From: Callorhinus ursinus
Lineage: Eukaryota > Chordata > Mammalia > Carnivora > Otariidae
Direction of reading: 5' to 3'
Assembly (NCBI RefSeq): GCF_003265705.1
Contig: NW_020313159.1
Location: forward strand, 1,036,338 to 1,100,337
Length of the DNA stretch: 64,000 bases
The position numbers were made by a program, and so were the translations under genes. The notes beneath the pieces are model-generated. The model searched no databases and was not told where the DNA came from. It saw only the letters and a program-made list of their open reading frames with translations. Of this stretch, positions 45,997 through 59,315 are shown piece after piece; positions within the stretch are counted from its first letter, which is position 1; each line of letters opens with the position of its first letter.

Positions 45997-48900
45997 TCCC
46001 TTTTTCATGTGATAGATGTTTTCATGTAAATACTCCATGAAACAAAGGGCCAGATAGGAAAACATTCTAAAAATATATCTGTTGCTCTGATAGCTGAAAC
46101 TTAACCCTTAGACATTCTACTTAACAAAGAGTCCCCCCAAATTTCATGAATTTTGCCCAAAGGAAAAAAAAAGTGATCAATATTTCTCCTGAAGCCAATA
46201 TCTTGATCACCTTTGGACCAACTCATCACATTTTTAACAGGAGCATGAACCTGTACACTACTTTATATGGACAGAACAGGCATTTGTAAACAACATTCAT
46301 GTTTTCCTATTATTCCCATACTTCGGGTATGTGCAGATTTTTAGTTTTGTTTTTATTTTGGTGTATTGCTGTATGTTTATCAGACATACAGCTCCTCAAA
46401 AACCTCAGAGAAAAATTTCTTTATATCACAACAAAATAACAAAATCATAAAAATCAATGGGATCACTTTATGATCACTCAAGTCAATTTCTCTGAGATTC
46501 AAAGCCATCTTGACATAATGTTCCATGGGTCAAGTCAATGCAAATCTAATAAAAACAACAAAACTGCATTAACCTCTGGTCTCTGGTTTCAATTAAGACC
46601 AAACTGAAGAATGACTGGAAGTCACTGTCCTTGCAAGCTCCCAGTCTCCCACCATGGGCAACATCTCTCTTGCAGCTGAGACACACCTCATAAGCCACAA
46701 GACTCGGCGGCAGTCCCTCCAGCCACAAACACAGGCAGGATGCATTTGCTCACTAACCCTGAATTGTCCCACAGAGTTTCACACCACAAAGTGTCCTTTA
46801 CACAAAGGTACCATCTGTTCCACACCTGCTATACCAGCCAGGGCAGGTCTCCCAATGGTGGTCCTGGCTCTGGGTGAGCACTTCAAATACCAATCAATTA
46901 CCCCCATTCCAATAGCTTCCCTCCCCCAGATCCTGGAAAAATACCCTGATTTAGGATATTCTCCCTTTGAGTAAAAGCTGAGCAGGCAGTAAACCTGGAT
47001 TCCCTCCAGCTTGCACTTGGATCCTACAGCAGCCTCTGCTGGCCTGAAGGCCCATCATTATGTGGGGTGGCCTGTGTATATGCTGCAAGGCAGGAGATAA
47101 AAAGAGAAAGCCAGAAACTTTCCATATGAGAGAGGTGGGGACAGTCAGGAACCAGGGTCAGCGTTGCAGTTTGCAGCAATGATCCTACGTGGCCTGGGAC
47201 TTGTAAGGTTCTGACAGCTCTTCCGAAGCACAACCCAGACAGGCGGAGCCAAGCTCCGACCCCGTGAGGCACAGGAAGCCGTGGACAGGGGACTTCAGTC
47301 CTCTTTTGTTGTTCCATCTCTGCTGCTTCCCATCCCTCTGGTGGTGAGAAGTCTTTCATAAACTGGAGCTCCTTTCCTGTTCTGCTACCCCAAGAGAAGC
47401 ATCTGGACCCTCAGAGAGCCGAGACTGAAGGCAGTGACTGAGAGGAGGCTCACATGGAGACAGGTCAGGGCCCAGGGGTGTCCCCAGGGTACACATGACA
47501 CTCAGGGTCCCTGGCACGCCATGTCACAGTTATGACTGCATTCTTCTAAAGAGCCACTGTTATCACAAGTAGGGGGAGAAAAGGCTAGTTTAAAAACGAA
47601 GAATACGTTCTTATGGAAAAATTCGTGTTTAGCAAAACACCTTTATATATTTTAATGGAGAAAATTATCTATAAGACATGGCTCGAAGGGGCAGCTGAGA
47701 GGCAGATGGTGAGAATGTACAGTGCTTGTATTTATGGAATGGACAGGGATTCTGCTGTGTGGGGATTCTGTTGTGCTTATATTTATGGAATGGACAGGGA
47801 TTCTGCGTGTGGAGTGGAGGGGTTGTGCACAGCCCAAGAGCTGGCAGGCACCCCTGACGCAAGGATGGACCCAGGACCAAAGAACTAGGGTATGAAACAC
47901 ATCTTGTAGATGCTCATATCAACCCACAGCTTCAGTAAAGTCAGAGATACTTGGGGAAGAAGGATCCGGCTGGTGTCCAGGAGGGCATGGGGAAGGCACA
48001 GCACACAAGGCTAACAGCGAAGGGATGGAGAATAAGGCACGCTGGCACTCACTCTAAAAGCAGTGATTACAGGACCTCAGAAGAATCTGGAGTCCCACCT
48101 GTGGAGAGCATCACGACTGCACTTATGTCCTGCAGAACTCAGCAACCAGGAGGCTGCAGGACCCAGGCACCAGGGGCTGACTTGGGGTTTTGCACCCAGG
48201 AGGCATATACCTCAGTGCCAACCTAAATAAAAGCCTCTGCATATTTGTTCAGGTGGGAAGGTGCATGCCACAGACCAGACAAGCTGCCCCAGAATGTTAA
48301 CTGGACTCCTGGAAGTGGATGTGCTCGTGCTGTCGAGTCCTGTACTAATGCACCCCACACCCTCCGTTCTGGCAAGTTTGCATCTGTACTGAATTTAAAT
48401 TAGTGAGAATCTAAATGACACTGTGGAGTACGAACACCACGGAGACAGCACTCGATATCATGGCACCACTGCAATCCCAGTAGCTTACATGATAGGGACT
48501 CAGTAAATATTTGCTGGAATAAATTAAAACCTTCCCCCAAATTCACAGGATTACAGCATGAATCTCCTGAGGCTAACTGGCTTGTGGCCTTGGGTGCATC
48601 ATTGCAACTCCCTTCCAGGAAAGGAAAGGCTTCATTGGAGATCAGCTGTCGCCCCTGCAGTTCCCACACCCCGTTTTATGATCTGCATGGCATGGACTAG
48701 GTGTCCAGTCTGGTCTAAGGCTGCCCTGGATGAAGGGATGGGCAGGCACAGAGACCATCTGGCCACAGCAAACAAGTGTTTGATGAAGGAGATGCATGGG
48801 GCAGGGAAGCAACAGGTCAGAGAGCAAGCAGCTCCTTCCAGGCATCTCCAAAGCACAGCAGATGATGGAGGGGATGTGAATGAAAAGGGGAGACCAGAAG

Positions 48901-51107
48901 AGAAGGAGCACGAGCGACTGCCAGAGGGCCAGCCGCCATGCACTGGCTGGCTGGGAGGCATGATCTGATCCACTGCAGACATGGGCTCCCTAGGAGCCTG
49001 GCCCCACCTGGGGCCCACAGTACCTGAGGGGACATCACTCCAATTACGAGGGCTCAATGCAGAGAAACAAATACACCTTTGACCTCAGAAGAAAAGCAGT
49101 GAATTCCTCCCATGTTAAAACAAGACCAAGTAAACTCCTTGCCAAAGTGGGTGCCTGTAAATTAGGTGTCCGTCCACAGCCATGGGAAAAAAGCCTGTGC
49201 CCCTTCCACTCTTTCTAGGACCAAGAGAGGCAGACGGAAGAGGAGGGGAAGGGGGAAGTGTCCGTACTTCCTGCCGCACCTGCTTCCCTCCCTCCGGCCC
49301 ACCCAGACACCGGAGGGAACCAAGGAACCGGCACTCCACCAGGCAGCAGAGCAGCCTGCACATCTGCTGCCCACCCCCACACTCTCCGGCCACGCAGCCC
49401 GGCACCCTCCACCCAGGCCCCACCCATCTCCTTCAGGGCATCTGCAGTGTTCCCATACAGTGGCCACCCCAAAACACATGTGGGAGGGAGACCCAAAAGA
49501 GCAGATGCGGGAGCTGGGCGAACAGCTGAGCAGAGCGTGAAGGGGCTTCTGTGCGCTGTGGCTGGAGTTCTGGGGCATGCTTAGAACCAAATACTGCGAT
49601 GGGCCGGCTGGAGTCCTGGGAGCAGGCTGTCACTCAGTGCACCTGTCCGCACCACAGGCACCGGAACCTAAGCTGCCGGCGACTGCTCCGGGGCACACAC
49701 AGAACCAGCAGGATCGGGGTGGGGTGCGGTTTGCAGGCCAGACAGAAGCCCGGGAAGCTTCAGGGTGTGGACACATTGCACAAAAATCAGTGATCAGCTG
49801 GCCCCCCAGCAGCTCCCTGCCTCCCGTGTTCATGAGTCTACAAGTTGTCTCTAGCCCTGGGGCTTGGGGTAACCACCCCTCTTGACCTCTGGGCTGTCCC
49901 GCTGCAGGGCCCTCCATCATCATAGAAACCGGCCATACAGAGCTCCCTCGATCTCCACACATGAGGACAGCACCTCAGAGGGTGGCTGTAGACCAGAGTT
50001 GCACCCAGACAGCTTGAGCTACCCTGAGCTACTCATTGCGTATCTCCACACTGAGCAAGGCTCCACACAGCCCGGGCTTCCTTCACACCTGCACCTGTCC
50101 AGCCCTGCAGCTGGCTTGGAAGGCAGCCATCCCTCAACAGCAGTAGCAGGTTTGCAAGACCACAGGTAATCTGCCCACTGGGGGCAGACTTCTGAGGACA
50201 GTAGAAAATGAGCGCAGGAAATGCAGAATATTCAAGACGACACCTGGAGTCACAGGGCCTGGCAGGGGACACACTCAGTGGGGCCCGGTGACCCCCGGCC
50301 AATCATGCAGGCTCCCAAGGCCCTGCCTGTGCCAGGCTGGGTATCTGAGGCGGGGCCGGCTTCCCCTGACGTTCTTTATGATCTGGGTTTTCAAGCATTA
50401 ATGACCTGCTGAAAGACTTAGGTGTCCAGAGAAACCTCAGTTAGCTAAGGGTGAGTGCTCGGTGGGCCCATGCAGCTGTCCCAAACCATCACAGAAGTTA
50501 AGAGCAGGGGCTTCTGCTCACACTTTCCTACTGCTAGCTTCCTGTCCACAGGAAGGCTCCACATGTGTGCAGGTGTAGTCATGTGCATGTGCGTGCAAGC
50601 TCATTCCCTTTTGTCTCAGAGATAACTGGAACTGGGGCCACAGGCAGGCCTCATGCTATCACTGAAGATCTGTCTTATTAATTCCATTTTACCAATGAGG
50701 AGGCAAGGCACACCGGCTCTTCACTTTAAGGCTTCTCATGACCTTCAAATAAATTGTCACAAGCTCTAAGTACAAGGCTTTACCCTCTCGCAAGAGAGGG
50801 ATAACATGTGCGGGGGGCGATAACTGATAGGGTGCTCCTTATCGGGCATGTCCAGTTGGATCAATGCGGTCATTAGGACTCATCAGACTGTCTCATTCAT
50901 GCTCTCCCTTCCCCGCGCTCTTCACACATTTTTGCTCATGAATGACAAGCCACTCAAGACTATTTAAGACCATTTTACCTACGATTCTTCTATCAGATTA
51001 ACCAAATAAATCAATTCCTCCCTAATGGCTTTGTTGCCTTTGCAATTCCTCAAAATCCATTCTTAAAACCTGAGTATCTCAGTACCTTATAATGGCATCA
51101 TTGATTT
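45997..51107. other. Unique non-coding sequence
   Basis: No exon is recognised in 5.1 kb. It contains a 51-base tandem duplication (47722-47815), a possible L2/MIR end at 48485-48525 ('gggactcagtaaatatttgc'), a possible MIR trace at 50660-50720, and moderately CpG-rich sequence at 49255-49720. The overlapping frames of 90-142 residues at 48558-49962 occur on both strands, lack known domains, and are typical of GC-rich DNA where stops are rare. Confidence 0.45.
47722..47815 (+). repeat. 51-base tandem duplication
   Basis: gtgcttgtatttatggaatg (47722) and gtgcttatatttatggaatg (47773) start two 34-base blocks that differ at one position, 51 bases apart. Because 51 is divisible by three, an open frame across the region shows a repeated peptide; that is a consequence of the period and not evidence of coding. 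Confidence 0.85.
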
Positions 51108-51366
51108 TCTTTTTCTTTCTTTTTTGTGGTATAATACCCGTAACATAAAATTTACCACCTTAGCCACTTTTAAGTGTACAGTTCACTCGTATTAAACATG
51201 TTCACACTGAGCAACCATCGCCACCAACCATCCCCATAACTCTTCTCAGCCTCATAAACTGAAACACTGCACCTATTAAATACTAACTCCCCATTCTCCC
51301 CCTGACCCAAGCCCTAGCAATGCCATTCTACTTTCTGTCTTCATGACTTTGACTTCTCTAGGTCTC

Positions 51367-51597
51367 TCATAGAAGCAAAATCATACAGAATTTGTTTTTT
51401 TCTGACTGACTTATTTCACTGAGCATAATGTCAAGGTTTATCCATGTTGTAGCAGGTGTCAGGATTTCATTCCTTTTTAAGACTAAAAAACATTCTCTTG
51501 TATGGATAGACCACATTTGGCTTATCCATTCATCTGTCATTGGACACTTGGGTTTCTTCCACATTTCAGCTACTGTGAATAATGCTGCCGTAAACAT
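51367..51597 (-). pseudogene. L1 ORF2 C-terminal remnant
   Basis: A 76-residue minus-strand frame reads 'MFTAALFTVAEMWKKPKCP', 'TDEWISQMWSIHTRE' and 'LSEISQSEKNKF', the C-terminus of L1 ORF2p. It aligns with the frame at 8881-9114 in the young L1. It belongs to the antisense L1M that runs to 57005. Confidence 0.85.
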
Positions 51598-53254
51598 AGA
51601 GGTACAAGTATTTCTTCAAGATTCTGCTTTCGATTCTCTGGAGTATGTACCCAGAAGTGAAATTGCTGGGTCATATGGTAATTCTAGGTCTAACTTTTTG
51701 AGGAAGGTCCATACTATTTTCCACAGCAGCTGCACCACTATACATTTCCCCCAACAGTGCAGAAGGGGTTCAGTGTGCCAACACTTGTTGTTTCCTGTTT
51801 CTTTGAGAGTAGCCACCCTAATGGGTGTGATGTGGTATCTCAGTGCAGTTTTGATTTGCATTTTCTAATAATTAGTGGTGTTGGGTTATCTTTGCATGTG
51901 CTTCTTGGCCTTTTGTCTATCTTCTTTATAGAAATGTGTATTCAAGTCCTTTACCCACTTTTGAATTGGGTTGTTGTGTTGCTGTTGTTGAGTTCTAGGA
52001 GTTTTTTATATATTCTGGATATTAACCCCTCATCATCTAGGGTTTTCAAATATTTTCTCCCATTCTGTAGGTTGCCTTTTTATACTCTGTTGATAGTGTC
52101 TTTTAATGCAGAATTTTTGAAAATTTTCATGAAGCATAATTTGTCTATTTTTTCTTTTGTTACGTATGCCTTTGGTGTCATATCCAAGAAATCACTGCCA
52201 AATCCAATGTCATGGAGATTCTGTCCTGTATTTCTTCCAAGAGCTTCATTGTTATAGGCTTTACATTTAGGTCTTAGTTCCATTCGGAATTAATTTTTTT
52301 ATGTGGGGTTAAGCAAGGGGTCCAGCTTCATTCTTTTGCATGTGGATATTTAGTTTTCAGATTTCATCTGTTGAAAAGACTGTCCTTTCCCCCAGTGAAT
52401 GTTCTTGGCACCCTTGTCAAATATTATTTGACACTACATATGAGGGTTTATTTTGGGGCTCCCTATTCTTTTCCATTGGTCTATATTATATGTCTACTTT
52501 ATGCCAATATTACAACTGTTTTGATTACTGCAAACTTTTGAAATCAGCCAGTAGGAGTCCTCAAATTTTAGTCCTTTTTTTCAAGATTGTTTAGCTATTC
52601 GGAGTACCTTGAGATTTCATACTAATTTTAGGTTAAATGTTTCTATATCTGCAAAAAGTGTCGTTGGGATTTTGATAGGAATTACACTGAATCTGTAGAT
52701 CCCTTTGGGTAATTGACATTTTAACAATATTGTCTCCAATTCATGAACATGAGATATATTTTCATTTATTTTTCTCCTTTAATTTCTTTCAGCAATGTTT
52801 TCTGGTTTTCATTGTACAAGTCTTCACCTCCTTGATTCAGTTAATTCCTAAGTATTTTATTCTTTCTGATGCTACTGTAAATGGAATTGCTTTTTAAATT
52901 TCCTTTTCAGATTGTTGTTCATTGCTTATGTACAGAAATGAAACTAACTTTTGTGTGTTTTTGTATCCTGCTACTTTGCTGAATTCATTTATTAGATCTA
53001 ACAGCCTTTTATTTTTTAAGAGTCTTTAGGACTTGCTACATATAAGATCATATCATCAGCAAACAGATAATTTTACTTCTTCTTTTATTTCTCTTTCTTG
53101 CTTAACTGCTTTAGTACTATAGTGGATAGAAGTGATAAAAGTAGGCATCCTTGCCTTGCTCCTAATCTTAAAGGAAAAGCTTTCAGACTTTCACCACTAA
53201 GTGTTATGGTTGCTGTGGATTTTTCTCTATGGCTTATATTATTATGTAGAGGTA

Positions 53255-53577
53255 GATGACTTTGAACGACATGGGGGTTAGGGGCACCAACTCCCCACAC
53301 AGTTGAAAATCCAAGTAAAAGTATTGATTCACCCAAAAACTTGACTAATAGCCTACTGTTGACCAGAAGCCTTACTGATAACATAAACAATTGACACATA
53401 TTTTGTATGTTACACTATACACTGTATTCTTACAATAAAGTAAGCTAGAGAAAAGAAAATGTTATTAAGAAAATCATAAGAAAAGATATGTTTTCAGTAC
53501 CATACCATATTTGTCCAAAATATCTGCATGTAAGTGGACCCAGGCAGTTCAAACCTGTGTTGTTCAATGGTCAACTG
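53255..53577. mobile_element. Tigger-type (pogo-like) non-autonomous DNA transposon, complete
   Basis: A 323-base element lies inside the antisense L1M, flanked by TA on both sides (53253-53254 and 53578-53579), the target duplication expected of pogo/Tigger elements. The right end is 'gttgttcaatggtcaactg', whose complement matches the terminus at 2108; the left end 'gatgactttgaacgacatgg' is a decayed version of the same inverted repeat. The interior has 'tagcctactgttgaccagaa' and 'aagaaaatgttattaagaaa', a pattern I know from MER8/Tigger2-type elements. No transposase frame is present. Confidence 0.85.
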
Positions 53578-53754
53578 TATTTTGTTGAGTGTTTTTATCA
53601 TGAAATGTTGAATTTTGTCAAATGCTTTTTCCGTATCAACTGTGAGGACCATGTGATTTTTTTTTCCTTCATTCTGTTGATGTGGTGGAATACACTGATC
53701 GAGTTTCCTATGTTGAACCATCCTTGCCTTCCAAGAATAAATCCCGGTAAACAC
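53494..53754 (-). pseudogene. L1 ORF2 reverse-transcriptase remnant fused to Tigger sequence
   Basis: The frame contains 'LTVDTEKAFDKIQH', part of the L1 reverse-transcriptase core with the catalytic-region aspartate. It then reads 'IKTLNKIQ' and crosses the junction at 53578 into the Tigger-type element. The second half is therefore transposon DNA read by chance and not protein-coding. Confidence 0.8.
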
Positions 53755-54735
53755 TGTAGAATTCAGTTTGCCAGCATTTTGTTGAGAATTTTTGCATAAA
53801 GTTTCATAAGGGATACTGGTTTATAGCTTTCTTTCTCTGTAGTATCTTTGGCTCTGGTATTAGGATTATGATGGCCTCACAGAAAGAGTAAGTTAGGAAG
53901 TATTCCCTCCTCTTCAGTGTTTTTTTTGAAAAGTTTGAGAAGTACTGGCATTAGTGTTTCTTTAAATGCTTGGTAGACTTCACCACTGAAGCTGTCAGGT
54001 CCAGGGCTTTTCTATATTGGGAGATTTTTGACTACTGATTCAACCGCCTTACTACTTAAGTCTATTCAGATTTTCTATTTCTTTGAGATTTAGTCTTGGT
54101 AGGTTTTGTGTTTGTAGGAATTTGTCCATTTCACCTAGGTTATCCAATATCTTGGCATATAATTGCTCATAGTATTGTCTTGATCCTTTTCATTTCTGTA
54201 GAATCACAAACCCACCTTCATTTCTGACTTTGGTAATTTGAGTCTTCTCTCTTTTTTTCTTAGTCCATCTGGCTAAAGGTTCAATTTTGTTGATCTTTTT
54301 AAAGAATAAACTTTTGATTTCACTGATCTTCTCCACTGTTTTTCTATTCTGTTTCACTTACCTCTGTTCTAATCTTTCCTTCCTTCTGCTAGCTTTAAGT
54401 TTAGTCTGTTCACCTTTTTCTAGTTCCCTAAGTTATAAAGTTAGGTTGTTGATTTGGGATCTTTCTTGTTTTTTAATGTAACAATTTATAGCTGTAAATT
54501 TCCCCAGTACTTTCACTCTGTCCCATAAGTTTTGGTAAGTTGTGGTTTTGTTTTCATTCCTAAGTATTTTCTAATTTCCCTTGTGATTTCCTCTTTGATC
54601 CATTGGTTGTTTAAAAATGTATTGCTTAATTTCCACAATATTGTCAATTTTCCAGTTTTTGTTATTGATTGGCTTCATCCTCTTGTGGTTCGAGAAGATA
54701 CTTTGTATAATCCCTATCTTTTAAAATCTGTTGAG

Positions 54736-54921
54736 GGGCGCCTGGGTGGCTCAGTCGTTAAGCGTCTGCCTTCGGCTCAGGTCATGATCCCAGGGTCCTG
54801 GGATTGAGCCCCACATCAGGCTCCCTGCTCAGCGGGGAGCCTGCTTCTCCCTCTCCCTCTGCCTACTTGTGTTCTCTATCTCTATGTCAAATAAATAAAT
54901 AAAATCTTTAAAAAAAAATAA
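54736..54921 (+). repeat. CAN-SINE, young arctoid type, in the L1M
   Basis: A full copy ('gggcgcctgggtggctcagt', 'gggattgagccccacatcag', AAATAAATAAAATC tail) with the identical 14-base duplication taaaatctgttgag at 54722-54735 and 54922-54935. It sits in the antisense L1M in the opposite orientation to it. Confidence 0.95.
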
Positions 54922-57005
54922 TAAAATCTGTTGAGACTTAACTTGTGGTCTAACATATGGTCTATCCTGGAAAATGTCCCATATACACTTAAGAAGAAAG
55001 TGTGTGTGGCTGTTGAGTGGAGTGTTCTATGAATGTCTATTAGATCTAGTTGGTTTATAGTGTGTTTAAGTCCTCTGTTTCCTTATTTATCTTCTGTCTG
55101 GTGGTTCAACCCATTACTGTGAGTGGGGTGTTGAAGTCTCTAACAATTATTGCTGAACTGTTTCTCCCTTCAATCCTGTCAGCCTTTGCTTCATATATTT
55201 TGATGGTCTGTCATTAGGTGCATGTTTATAACTGTTGTATCTTCTTGCTTTATTGAACCTTTTATCAATATACAATGTCCTTCCTTGTCTCTTATAAACT
55301 TTTTTATTTAAAGCCTAATTTTTCTGAAGTTAACATTGGCCCCCTTGCTCTCTTTTTGTTTACTACATGCATGGAATATCATTTTGCACCCTTTCTCTTT
55401 CAACTTGTTTGCGTCTTTGGATTCAAGTGAGTCTCTTGTAGACATCATATAGTTGGATCATGTTTTATCCATTCTGCCATTCTCTGTCTTTTGATAGGAG
55501 AGTTTAATACATTTACATTTAAAGCAATTACTGATAAGAAGGGACTTCCTTCTGTCATTATGCTATTTGTCTTCTATGTGACCTATAGCTTTTTTGTCCC
55601 TCATTTCTCACATTCCTGTCTTTTTTAGTTGATTTTTTTATAGTGAAATATTTAAATCTCTTCTTAATTTCCTTTTGTGTATATTCTATAGCTAGCTTCT
55701 TTGTGGTACCATGGAGATTACATTTAACATCCTAAAATTATAGCATTCTAATCTGAATTTATAGTAGCTTAACTTCAACAGCCTTTGTCCCTTTCTGTCT
55801 CCTACTGGGATTCCCACAATGGGTATGTTGGTCTGCTTAACGGTATCCTACCTACCCCTAGGCTCTGTTCACTCATTCTCAAGTGTTTTTCCTTCCGTTC
55901 CTCAGATTCAGTGATTTTCGTGTCCTGTCTTCAGGCTCACTGATTCTTTCTTCTGCCTGCTCAGATCTGCCTTTGAATCCCTACAGTAAAATTTTTGTTG
56001 CAGTTATTGTACTTTCCAGCTCCAGAATTTCTGTTCATGTTTTCTATCTCTTTAATGAAAGTTCCATTTTGTTCACACATCATTTTCCTGACTTTTTTCT
56101 TCATCTTCCTTTAATTCTTTAAGCATCTTTAATTAAGACAGTTGCTTTAAATTCTTTATCTAATAGATCTACCATTGGGACTTTTTCTGGGACAGTTTCT
56201 GTTGACTTATCTTTTTTCCTTTGAATGGGCCATACTCCCCTGTTTCTTTGTATGTCTTGTGATTTTTGTTGTTGTTGTTGCTGTTGTTGAACACTGGACA
56301 TATGAATCTAATAATGTGGTAATTCTGGAAATCATGTCCTCCTTTCCCATGATTTGCTGGGTTTTGTTATTTTGTTGTTGTTGTTGTTATAGGTTTTGGG
56401 TTTTTTACTGTGGTAGGCTCTCTCTGTGCCAAGGATCAGCCTGAGGTATATTTTCCCCATATATGTAGTTGTTTTTGAATGTTCTAGGCTTCAATACCTG
56501 TCTCCCGAAAGGTGAAAAGTGACAAATGAAGGGAATAACGGTGGGGTACTGGACCTTTAAATCCATGTAAGTCACTTGAGCCAGAGGGGGAGGGACTTAG
56601 AACAACAGAGGGAGGTGCAACAGCAATGGTCACTCACCTCTTTGTCTGTATAATTGTGATCAGAAGGAGCAATCAGTCATTAGAACACAGATCCCCAGTA
56701 CTTGAAAGACAGGGTCCTTTGTATGCACCCTGGTTTGCACAAGCCATGTGCAAATGTTTCCAGAACACGCTCACAGCTGCCTACCGGGGGTAGCTGCTCC
56801 TGGGCTAAACTGAAATTTAGCTGAAACTGACCAAAATTAATCCTGATTTACTCTCCAAGCCTTCCCCTGGAAGTTCAAGGCTTCAATAGACTCCAGAGTT
56901 CCGAAACAGTTACTCAGACAGATTCTTACCAGTGCAGCTGCTGTCCAGGTGGGAGACAGCTTCCTGGTGCTTCTTTCTCTGTCATCTTCCTAGAATCCTC
57001 CTGTT

Positions 57006-58927
57006 TTTTTAGAAAACTTATCCCCTCAACTGAAACTTGGACTTCTCCAAGGATTCTCGGACTTGAGTTACTACTAAATAGCCCCAGACAATTTTTGCAT
57101 GTAATTAGAGATTATGTGATTTAGTTTTCTGTGGACATATTAGTGATTCCCAATCACTCATTTCATAATAACTATAATATTCCTTTACTTGACCTGAACT
57201 ACTACTCCCTCTGCGTGACTATGAGGGCCAACAGAGAATAACAACGGGCCTGAACTTCCCAGGTACTGGTGTCTCTGTAATGACACTTTGCAAATACAGC
57301 TGTTGGAAAATTAGTTGGAATTTTCACATCTTATAATTGCAGATATAATTATGGTACAGGGTCCTTCCTGAGATAATAATTAATTATCCCTCACAAGAGA
57401 ACTAAAATGGGGTCCTCAGGTGCCTGCCTGCCATTAGTGCCATCTCCTGACACCCCTTCCTACCTCATGGCCAAATTCAGGTTGGCTGAAAAACTGTGCA
57501 AAACAAAAGATAAAATTCCATTCTAAGGCTTCATGCACAGTGGACTGATGATCTAGCCTCCAGCCTGACAGCTCAGCCAGCAGTGTGGTTGACTGTATCT
57601 CAAACTGTGCATGGGGTAGAGCATACCAGAGTTCCCATCCTTCCTCCTGTAAGTTTCAAGTTATTGAGCAAGAGTATGATTCAGAGTGCAGGTTGTTCAT
57701 CGACCTCCAAATCCCTTTCCCATCCGACTATCTCTACAGTTATTGCAAAGAGGCAGAAAACCAGATGCTCCTCTTGCAACCCAATTACCTTGTTGTGGTC
57801 TCCATCCCATCAGGCTTCCCAGGAGGTTATCATGACGGATGCCTTTTTCATTTCAATCCACTTCAACCCTCCAAGTGTATTCAGCATGTGCAGCACTAGC
57901 GCCAAGGTGCCAGCTGAAGCGGAAAGATAATTACAGGTGGGAAGAGGGAACTTACCCCTTCCACCCTACCTCTCTGCCAATCAAGCAGACGGGCACACAT
58001 GTGGACTCTCTGTTATCCAGAGGACTACATGCATCATGCACGGGGCTGCTGGAGAGATGAAATACAGGACATGTTCACATTCCATTTGTAAAAGTGTGTG
58101 CAAGGGGAAATGTTCCTTTCCATCCAATTACAGTATACCACTAGTATGTCTCTTGATGGCTGCAGATTCTAGGTTAATTTCAGGGCTTGCAGTAATTGAA
58201 GAGAGAATGGGCAGTCCTGCACAAACAAGAAACAAGCAAACTTGAGGGTTTTCTGAAGACCCAGCATTTAAGTGGATTATCCATGGTTCTCCCCTCTAGG
58301 TCCCAGAATGGGGGCTTCAGTTCTTCACCAGCCAGACGCGAGGGGTGTATTAAGACATGGGGGTTGCTGCCTCTTCCTAGGGCCATGCACAGCTTCTGAC
58401 TCGAAAGAAAAGTCAGATTCCCCCACTCCTATCTTTCCAAGGCCCGCACGGCCTCATACTCAGTGTCGAGGGATGCCAGGGAGACTCCAGGGCTGGCCAA
58501 GCAGCCTCATCTGCAACTTCTCTTTCCTTCCAAAATGCATGACTCCATGTGCATCTACTTTAAAATACTCTCCGAGATTAGCTCCCATCACAACAGGATG
58601 GATGTGGAAACCTTGTCAGGACATTATTTCTGCTCCCCAGAGAACTCCACTGGTTTTGCCTATTCCTGTCACTTAAGAGTGACTGCACAGACTTTCAAAA
58701 AAATAACAAATAAAAGAGATGCTTTTGGACCAAGACTAAATGAGCATTTTTTTCCCACTCAAATGTAAAGCTGAGTTTTTCTAGGTGCAGAGCCAGAAGG
58801 CAAAGAGCTAGTGAGAAAAGGTGCAAGTCTGGGGTCCAGATCCAAAGGTAGCTGGGGGAGAAGCAAGAAGGTAAAGTGACATCCCAAAATAGATCAGGAG
58901 CTAAATCTCAGCTCAAGAGATAGCGCC
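57006..58927. other. Unique non-coding sequence
   Basis: No repeat family or exon is recognised. Several frames of 100-134 residues at 57583-58768 overlap one another and have no known domain. An A-rich stretch lies near 58698-58718. Confidence 0.45.
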
Positions 58928-59315
58928 TGTGTTAGTTTTCTGGGTGCCGTAACAAAGTCCCATGCACTAGGGCTTAGAACAATAGAAAGTTATTTCTCCC
59001 AGTCCTAGAGGCTAGAAGTCCCAACCAAGGTGTCAGCAGGGCTGCTCTCTGGTGAGGCCTCTCTCCCTGGTGTAGAATTAGCTGTCTCTACCTGTATCCT
59101 CGCATCATTATCCCTCTGTGTCTGTCTCTGTGTCCTAATTTCACCTTTCCAGAAGGACATCAGTCTCGTTTGGATTAGGGTCCACCTTACTGACCTCATC
59201 TTAACGGACTACATTTGCATCGACCCTATTCCCAGATAAGGCCACCTTCTGAGGTACTGGGGGTTAGGACTTCAATATGTAAAATTTGGGGGGGAGACAC
59301 AATTTAGCCAATAAA
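58928..59315 (+). mobile_element. MLT1-like solo LTR (ERVL-MaLR class)
   Basis: It begins 'tgtgttagttttctgggtgc', continues 'taacaaagtcccatgcacta', 'aaggtgtcagcagggctgct', 'atcagtctcgtttggattag', 'gacctcatcttaacggacta' and ends 'gggggttaggacttcaatat', 'ggggagacacaatttagcca'. This is the usual order of MLT1/MaLR LTRs. No internal sequence flanks it, so it is a solitary LTR of about 390 bases. The exact subfamily is not resolved. Confidence 0.8.

Larger units (their letters stand above)
51118..57005 (-). mobile_element. Nearly full-length older LINE-1 (L1M), antisense
   Basis: Read in reverse, the 3' UTR lies at 51118-51360 ('tttaagtgtacagttcactc'), then ORF2 from about 51367 to about 55700, then a region I assign to ORF1 and the 5' UTR up to about 57000 ('gtcatcttcctagaatcctc'). 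The T-run before 51118 would be its A-tail. Two later insertions interrupt it: a Tigger-type element (53255-53577) and a SINE (54736-54921). Without them it is about 5.4 kb. Stops and indels are frequent, so it is inactive. Confidence 0.88.

Noticed and set aside
48558..49962. Dense overlapping frames of 90-142 residues
   Set aside because: They occur on both strands in GC-rich sequence with no shared signature. I considered a GC-rich exon but found no convincing splice-site-bounded frame.
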